DNA of 64,000 nt, from contig OMYN01000006.1 of assembly GCA_900315265.1 (NCBI GenBank), positions 62,001 through 126,000 of the forward strand. Direction: 5' to 3'. The position numbers and the translations under genes are program-made. Positions 59,175 to 64,000 of the stretch are shown piece after piece (within the stretch, counting starts at the first letter, position 1; each line of letters begins with the position of its first letter). Under the pieces are notes generated by a model. That model had not been told where the DNA came from. It ran no database searches and was given only the letters and a program-made list of their open reading frames with translations. This DNA is from an uncultured Eubacteriales bacterium. Lineage in GTDB: Bacteria; Bacillota; Clostridia; Lachnospirales; Bianqueaceae.

Positions 59175-60206
59175 TTACAGCTTATCGGCTATATCATAGA
59201 TCATTTTTTCGGTCTCTCTCCAGCCCAGGCAGGGGTCGGTAATGGACTTTCCATAAATCAGGTTATCACCGATCTTCTGGTTGCCCGGTTCGATGTAGCT
59301 TTCGATCATGAAGCCTTTGATCATCTTCTTGAGCAGCGGATCATAGTTCATGGAATGCAGGACCTCACTGGCGATCCTGGGCTGCTGGTCATATTTCTTG
59401 CCGGAGTTGCTGTGGTTGGTATCGATGATGATGGCCGGATTTTTTAGATTCAGGTCTTGATATTTCTGGGCGATATACTGCAGGTCTTCGAAATGATAAT
59501 TGGGGATGCTGCGGCCCATGGAATCGCTGCCTCCTCTTAAAACGGCATGAGCATAGAGGTTACCGCTGGAAGAAACTTCATAACGGCGGTATACGAAGTC
59601 ATGGCCGGACTGGGCTGCCTTTATGGCGTTGAACATGATGCTGATATCGCCGGAAGTCCCGTTCTTCATACCGACCGGGATGTCGACGCCGCTGCTGGTC
59701 AGGCGGTGCTGCTGGTTCTCGACCGAGCGGGCGCCGACAGCCACATAGCCCAGCACGTCGTCCAGATAAGGATGGTTATCAGGATAAAGCATCTCATCGG
59801 CTGCTGTCATACCGGTCTCCTGAAGGACACGGATATGCATGTGGCGGATGGCTTTGATACCCTCGAAGGCATTGGGCTTGCCGGTTGGATCGGGCTGATG
59901 CATCATGCCCTTATAGCCGGCTCCGGTCGTGCGCGGTTTATTGGTATAGACACGGGGAATGATCAGGATCTTGTCCGCCACCTTTTCCTGCACCTTGGCC
60001 AGGCGGCAGGCATAATCAACGACCGCTTCCTCATTATCAGCCGAGCAGGGTCCGATGATCAGTAAAAAGCGCTCGTAATCGCCGGACAGTACTTGTTTGA
60101 TGCGCTCCACCCGGTTTTTACGGATAGTCGCCAGTTCCGGACTGACCGGCAGGATCTCTTTCAAATGTTCCGCGGACGGAAGCTCATGTTCATACAAAAA
60201 ACTCAT
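59175..60206 (-). CDS. aroF: 3-deoxy-7-phosphoheptulonate (DAHP) synthase, AroF/G/H class
   Basis: First enzyme of the shikimate pathway, joining PEP and erythrose 4-phosphate. The protein (343 aa from ATG 60206, preceded by AAGGAGAACGATC) has the class I-alpha motifs LIIGPCSADNEEAVVDYA, RVYTNKPRTTGAGYKG, VGARSVENQQHRLTSSG, PVGMKNGTSGD and IIDTNHSNSGKK. The frame is open 22 codons upstream into a terminator hairpin and that part is not coding. Which aromatic amino acid inhibits it cannot be read. Confidence 0.97.
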   Translation of the reverse strand: MSFLYEHELPSAEHLKEILPVSPELATIRKNRVERIKQVLSGDYERFLLIIGPCSADNEEAVVDYACRLAKVQEKVADKILIIPRVYTNKPRTTGAGYKGMMHQPDPTGKPNAFEGIKAIRHMHIRVLQETGMTAADEMLYPDNHPYLDDVLGYVAVGARSVENQQHRLTSSGVDIPVGMKNGTSGDISIMFNAIKAAQSGHDFVYRRYEVSSSGNLYAHAVLRGGSDSMGRSIPNYHFEDLQYIAQKYQDLNLKNPAIIIDTNHSNSGKKYDQQPRIASEVLHSMNYDPLLKKMIKGFMIESYIEPGNQKIGDNLIYGKSITDPCLGWRETEKMIYDIADKL

Positions 60207-60241
60207 GATCGTTCTCCTTATCACATCTAACGATTGAATAT

Positions 60242-60273
60242 TAAAAAATGCATCTTCTAATAGAAGATGCATT
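60242..60273 (-). terminator. Terminator upstream of aroF
   Basis: Perfect 13-bp stem AATGCATCTTCTA/TAGAAGATGCATT (60247-60259 with 60261-60273) with a T6 run on the minus strand. It ends the serine hydrolase transcript. Because it lies between a possible aroF promoter and the gene, an attenuator role was considered but the predicted transcription start is within the stem. Confidence 0.82.
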
Positions 60274-60303
60274 ATTGTAGCACAAAAAGCAAAGAGCTAG
60301 CAA
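60274..60303 (-). promoter_or_regulatory. Possible promoter of aroF-tex
   Basis: TTGCTA (60298-60303), 18-nt spacer, TACAAT (60274-60279) on the minus strand, overlapping the edge of the terminator hairpin. Confidence 0.42.
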
Positions 60304-60316
60304 CAAAGGCAGCTAT

Positions 60317-61492
60317 TCACATGGACAGGCAGGTATACAAAACATTTCGCAGGCGGGGCTGATAGAAAACTTCCTGCTGGTTGAGCATGTGATGGGTATA
60401 AAACATGGACAGCTGACACGAAGGATCCGCCAGGACCGTTGCCCCGGCCGCGCCTCCCCAGCCGAATTCTCCCAGATTGCCGGTGGATCCGCCGGCCTTG
60501 TCGACCAGGGTGCGGACGCCGATCCCGTAACCGTATCCCTTCATCTGGATCCAGTCGAAACCGGGCCGTGTCTTATCATTCAGCTGATCGGTCCTCATAA
60601 AATCGATGGTACCGGGAGCCAGGATCCTTTGGCCGTTAGGCCCCACTCCCCCGCAGGCAAGAGCCGCAGCCAGGACGGAATAGTCATGGGCCGAGGTAGT
60701 GATACCGGCGCCGCCACTGTCATATTCGGGTCCGTAAACATAAGAACAGTCCTTACCTGCGTCTTCCAGATAGCCGTCAAACTTGGGCACTGCCTTGCCG
60801 GATTGCTGGGCGATCAGATCGACCTGGTCCGAATCCACATAGCGGTAGAGCTTGGCCATCTTATCCCGGACGCTTTCGTTGTGGTAGTAAGAATCATTCA
60901 TGCCCAAGGGCTCAAAAATGTGCTCCTTGACATAATCGCGGAACTTCTGCCCGCTGATGACCTCGATCACCCCGGCCATGACGTCCAGCCCCAGACTGTA
61001 ATGCCAATTGTCCCCCGGCTCAAATAAAAGCGGATCGTCCGCCAGATGCCTGACCACCGTAAGGGTATCCATGCGTCCTTTCGACTCGATCCGGGCATTT
61101 TTAAAGCCCTGGGTATTATCATCGTAGCTAAGGCCCCCCGTCATCGTCAGAAGATGGCGGATGGTCAGCGGTTTTTGGGCCTTGCGCACCTGACCGTCCT
61201 CCCCTTTGACATACAGGGTGCCAAACTCGGGAATATAAGTCGAAACCGGCTCGTCCAGCAGAAAATACCCCTTCTCATACAGCTGCATGGCGGCCACGGC
61301 CGTGGTCACCTTAGAGCAGGAATAAATATTGTACAGGCTGTCTTTCTGCATGGGGATCTTCTTTTCTATATCTTCCCACCCCGACTGATAATTAAATACT
61401 TCTTTTCCGCCTATGCGGACGCTGACCGTGTTCCCCGGTATGCGCCAGGCACACAGACGGTCCATAAAATCTTTCAGTAACGTAAAATCCAT
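60317..61492 (-). CDS. Serine hydrolase of the beta-lactamase/PBP4-like family
   Basis: The 391-residue protein has the class C beta-lactamase/esterase fold motifs: SxxK at Ser58-Lys61 (YSCSK), the Tyr motif at Tyr165 (HYSLG, the usual YxN changed to YSL), and a late GGAAGATVLADPS segment in place of KTG. No signal peptide is present, so it is probably a cytoplasmic esterase or D-aminopeptidase relative rather than a secreted beta-lactamase. ATG at 61492 lies 6 nt after the glycerate kinase stop codon, so the two are probably cotranscribed. Confidence 0.88.
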   Translation of the reverse strand: MDFTLLKDFMDRLCAWRIPGNTVSVRIGGKEVFNYQSGWEDIEKKIPMQKDSLYNIYSCSKVTTAVAAMQLYEKGYFLLDEPVSTYIPEFGTLYVKGEDGQVRKAQKPLTIRHLLTMTGGLSYDDNTQGFKNARIESKGRMDTLTVVRHLADDPLLFEPGDNWHYSLGLDVMAGVIEVISGQKFRDYVKEHIFEPLGMNDSYYHNESVRDKMAKLYRYVDSDQVDLIAQQSGKAVPKFDGYLEDAGKDCSYVYGPEYDSGGAGITTSAHDYSVLAAALACGGVGPNGQRILAPGTIDFMRTDQLNDKTRPGFDWIQMKGYGYGIGVRTLVDKAGGSTGNLGEFGWGGAAGATVLADPSCQLSMFYTHHMLNQQEVFYQPRLRNVLYTCLSM

Positions 61493-61498
61493 GGCTGA

Positions 61499-62644
61499 TC
61501 ATTGTCCGATCTGCATTCCTGCCCTTATCATACGGAAAGTGCGGACCGCTCCTTTATAGTACAGCTCCTGTGCCCTGTCCAGGGCTTCTTCAAGAGACAT
61601 GGGTCCATCCACTGTCGTCATCAGCGACTCGATCCCATGCTGGTAAATATCTTCGTAATCCTTGCCCAGGCTGCCGGATAAGGCAACAGCCGGGATGCCG
61701 TGGGCGGCGGACCTTTCCCCGACACCCTGCAGCACCTTGCCGAAGGCGCTCTGCCAGTCGGTACGGCCTTCGCCCGTAACGACCAGATCGACATTCGTCA
61801 AACGGGCATCAAAATCGATCAGATCCAGCACCGTTTCGATACCGGACTTCATCTGAGCATGACAGAAAATGAGAAGGGCAGCGCCCAGACCGCCGGCCGC
61901 GCCTGTCCCCTGAGTCCCGTTGGGATCGATCCCGAATTTCCGGATGATGACCTGACGGTAATTTTCCATTCCCGCTTCCAGCTGGTCCAGGATCTGGGGA
62001 GTACCTCCCTTTTGCGGTCCGAAAGTATAAGTGGCACCGTGAGGACCGGTCAGGGGATTGGTCACATCGCACATGACCGTAAATCGTGCATCCGATACCT
62101 TAGGGTCCAGGCCGGAAACGTCGATGTCGGCGACCCTGGCCAGATCTTCGCCTCTTCCTTCCAGGACCTGTCCGTTTTTATCCAGGAAACGAACACCTAG
62201 AGCGCTGGCAAAACCCATGCCGCCGTCATTAGTAGCCGATCCGCCGATGGCGATGCTGACCTTGCGGATGCCCGCATCCAAGATGGCTTTGAGTAATTCG
62301 CCCGTGCCTTTGGTCGTTGTCTTGCGCGGATCGCGAAGATCACGGGGCACCATGGGCAGGCCGGACGCTGCCGCCATTTCCATGACGGCTTCGTCTTCCC
62401 CGATCCTGCCGTAAAAAGCGGTTTCCTCTTCCATCAAAGGGCCGTGGACCCTGACATCGACCAGGCTCCCTCCCCGGGCTTTGACGACCGCCTGGGTGGT
62501 ACCTTCGCCGCCGTCCGCGACCGGGACACCGCTGATCTGAGTGTCCGGTCCGAAGACTTCCTTTGCCGCCCTGCTCAACAGGTCGATGGTCTGATCGCTG
62601 GTCAGCGTTCCTTTAAAAGAGTCAGAAGCGCATAAAATATTCAT
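61499..62644 (-). CDS. glxK: Glycerate kinase (GarK/GlxK type)
   Basis: Phosphorylates D-glycerate to 2- or 3-phosphoglycerate. The 381-residue protein begins MNILCASDSFKGTLTSDQ and has PVADGGEGTTQA, ATNDGGMGFASALG, CDVTNPLTGPHGATYTFGPQKGG and VVTGEGRTDWQS, all glycerate kinase 2 signatures. The frame extends 17 codons upstream, but ATG at 62644 has GGAGG 7 nt before it. Downstream of a GntP permease gene, from which it is separated by a terminator-like hairpin; together they form a glycerate uptake and use module. Confidence 0.96.
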   Translation of the reverse strand: MNILCASDSFKGTLTSDQTIDLLSRAAKEVFGPDTQISGVPVADGGEGTTQAVVKARGGSLVDVRVHGPLMEEETAFYGRIGEDEAVMEMAAASGLPMVPRDLRDPRKTTTKGTGELLKAILDAGIRKVSIAIGGSATNDGGMGFASALGVRFLDKNGQVLEGRGEDLARVADIDVSGLDPKVSDARFTVMCDVTNPLTGPHGATYTFGPQKGGTPQILDQLEAGMENYRQVIIRKFGIDPNGTQGTGAAGGLGAALLIFCHAQMKSGIETVLDLIDFDARLTNVDLVVTGEGRTDWQSAFGKVLQGVGERSAAHGIPAVALSGSLGKDYEDIYQHGIESLMTTVDGPMSLEEALDRAQELYYKGAVRTFRMIRAGMQIGQ

Positions 62645-62657
62645 AGGCAGACCTCCG

Positions 62658-62704
62658 AAAAAAATCCCGGTACCTTTCGTACATGGCGTTTCCAAGGTAC
62701 CGGG
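62658..62704 (-). terminator. Terminator-like hairpin between gntP and glxK
   Basis: CCCGGTACCTT pairs with AAGGTACCGGG (62666-62676 with 62693-62703) and is followed by a T7 run on the minus strand that ends only a few bases before the glxK ribosome site. It would reduce or end readthrough from gntP into glxK. Confidence 0.85.
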
Positions 62705-62722
62705 GCTTCAGGTTATATTATA

Positions 62723-64000
62723 TCAGAAAATCAGGGACAGGATAAAGATCTCGATGGCTGCGGCAAGTCCGATGATCAGGGTGCCCACCGTCTGAGTCTT
62801 GTAACCCTGCTGAGGAGTCATTCCGCCGAATTCGGTAACGACCCAGAAGTAAGAATCGTTGGCATGAGAAACGACCATAGCGCCGGCGCCGATCGCCATA
62901 ACGCACAGGGTCATCTGTACCGGAGTCGTCCAGCCAAGAGCCGGAAGAAGCGGTGCAACGATACCGGCCGTCGTAGTCAGGGCAACGGTAGAAGATCCCT
63001 GAGCCGTCTTCAGGATCGCAGACAGCAGGAAGGGGAAGAAAATTCCCATGGCCTGCAGGACCGTCGCATGGGCGGAGATGTAGTTGACCATGTCGGAGCT
63101 GGAAATGACTTTACCCAGGACACCGCCGGCCGCCGTGATGAACAGGATGGGGCCCACGGTCTTCAGGGTATCGTTGGTGATATTGTAAAAGTCCTTCAGC
63201 TTTTTAGCCTGTACCAGCTGAATGACACCGAATACCGTGCCGACTGCCAGGGCAATGATCGGTTTGCCCAGGAACTGGAAAAGATCGCTGGCAAAACCGG
63301 ATGCCTTTGCCATACTCAGGATAGACGCGGCCGCCATCAGAATGATGGGAAGAAGAATGGGAGCCAGGGCCAGCCATCCTGCCGGAAGCTTGCCGTATTC
63401 GGCTACCAGTTCTTCATAAGATTTTTTATTATCGGAAAGATCAGCCTCGTCGTTGGCTTTTACTTTCTTACCGATAAACTGCGCATAGAAATAACCGGCG
63501 ATCAGAGGGAAGATGGAGCACAGAGCACCGATCCCCATGACCAAAAGAAGGTTATCTCCGACACCGATGGTAGAAGCAGCCGCGATCGGTCCGGGAGTGG
63601 GAGGAATGAATACATGAGCCGTATACAGACCGAAACTCAGAGCCATGGACATGGCGACCGAGGATGCCCCAGTCCGTTTTACCAGGGCCTTGCGGATGGG
63701 GTTCAGGATAACAAAACCGGAATCGCAGAATACCGGGATGGAAACGACCCAGCCCATCAGTTCCATAGCCAGGACCGGATGATTTTTGCCGACCAGTTTG
63801 ATAGTCATGTCAGCCAGCTTCAGCGCCGCACCGGTCTTTTCCAGGATAGCGCCGATCAAAGCGCCCAGGATGATAACGATACCGATGCTGGTAAAAGTAC
63901 CGGAAAAACCGGTGCCGATGACCGTTGCCAGACCCGGGACTTTGGTTCCGTCCTCCAGCGTCTTATCAACCAGCGGGATGCCGGCGACCAGTCCCAGCAC
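62723..64000 (-). CDS. GntP-family permease (5' end outside the window)
   Basis: About 425 residues of a GntP/gluconate:H+ symporter family protein with roughly 11 visible helices. Family segments are GIVIILGALIGAILEKTGAA, SIPVFCDSGFVIL, HVFIPPTPGPIAAA and GAGAMVVSHANDSYFWVV. Only some 10-30 N-terminal residues should be missing. The neighbouring glycerate kinase suggests glycerate rather than gluconate as substrate (inference). Confidence 0.93.
   Translation of the reverse strand: MLGLVAGIPLVDKTLEDGTKVPGLATVIGTGFSGTFTSIGIVIILGALIGAILEKTGAALKLADMTIKLVGKNHPVLAMELMGWVVSIPVFCDSGFVILNPIRKALVKRTGASSVAMSMALSFGLYTAHVFIPPTPGPIAAASTIGVGDNLLLVMGIGALCSIFPLIAGYFYAQFIGKKVKANDEADLSDNKKSYEELVAEYGKLPAGWLALAPILLPIILMAAASILSMAKASGFASDLFQFLGKPIIALAVGTVFGVIQLVQAKKLKDFYNITNDTLKTVGPILFITAAGGVLGKVISSSDMVNYISAHATVLQAMGIFFPFLLSAILKTAQGSSTVALTTTAGIVAPLLPALGWTTPVQMTLCVMAIGAGAMVVSHANDSYFWVVTEFGGMTPQQGYKTQTVGTLIIGLAAAIEIFILSLIF

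Noticed and set aside
60242-60303. Attenuator controlling aroF
   Set aside because: The only promoter-like element would start transcription inside the hairpin, so the full stem could not form in aroF RNA; no leader peptide rich in aromatic residues is present.
1-64000. CRISPR arrays, insertion sequences, rRNA genes
   Set aside because: No regularly spaced direct repeats, no transposase frames and no rRNA sequence were recognised anywhere in the window.

Overview
The window comes from a chromosome of an anaerobic, probably spore-forming Bacillota, most likely a Clostridia/Lachnospirales-like gut fermenter. This is inferred from a Firmicutes-type division and cell-wall (dcw) cluster, a GerW (YtfJ) sporulation-family protein beside a DUF2953 protein, pyruvate formate-lyase with its activase, T-box control of a transcript, strong AGGAGG ribosome binding sites, and tRNA genes without encoded CCA. 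No 16S gene is present, so genus cannot be given.

Layout. 1-13.5 kb (all minus strand): a 3'-truncated aspartate kinase, then the dcw cluster, transcribed mraZ-rsmH-ftsL-ftsI-murF-mraY-murD-ftsW-ftsQ-ftsZ. It starts at a good promoter overlapped by an array of 10-bp-spaced MraZ-box-like repeats. murE, murG, murC and ftsA are absent from the cluster. 13.6-22 kb: bleomycin-hydrolase-type aminopeptidase C, a MATE transporter, and a minus-strand group of a zinc-ribbon protein, a small ORF, DUF2953, GerW, N-acyl-D-amino-acid deacylase and mnmA. 22-29.5 kb: a cold-shock gene with a structured leader; a compact five-gene operon (ECF S-component, uridine-kinase-like P-loop kinase, metallo-hydrolase, ispD, alaX) preceded by an unusual folded leader; and a two-gene unit (unknown protein + CstA carrier) behind a clear T-box leader. 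29.4-37 kb: two tRNA-Ser genes, a LysR regulator with malic enzyme, a membrane protein, tlyA, pflB-pflA and tRNA-Gly. 37-40.6 kb: a VOC protein, purA and guaA.

40.6-47.2 kb: an integrative mobilizable element inserted just 3' of guaA. It carries an XRE repressor with palindromic operators, an excisionase-like HTH protein, a tyrosine integrase broken by an in-frame TGA, a MobC-like protein, a CHC2 zinc-finger primase-like protein, a VapE-type helicase, an iteron-like inverted heptamer array, an oriT-like inverted repeat and a MobA/MobL relaxase. 47.2-56.7 kb is accessory DNA: small unknown proteins, a serine carboxypeptidase-like (S10) peptidase, two more MATE transporters, an AraC-family regulator broken by an in-frame TGA, a TetR regulator, and a frameshifted 3-hydroxyacyl-CoA dehydrogenase. 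56.8-64 kb: Tex, DAHP synthase, a serine hydrolase, glycerate kinase and a 5'-truncated GntP permease.

How the parts work together: the dcw block supplies late peptidoglycan precursor synthesis and the divisome. Malic enzyme and pflB/pflA make and cleave pyruvate. purA and guaA are the two branch enzymes from IMP/XMP to AMP and GMP. GntP with glycerate kinase would import and phosphorylate glycerate. The observations most worth following are the T-box in front of the unknown-protein/cstA pair, the folded leader in front of the ECF gene, the five-unit MraZ box array, and the origin-like elements of the guaA-linked mobilizable island. All functional calls rest on reading the sequence; no searches or folding programs were run.
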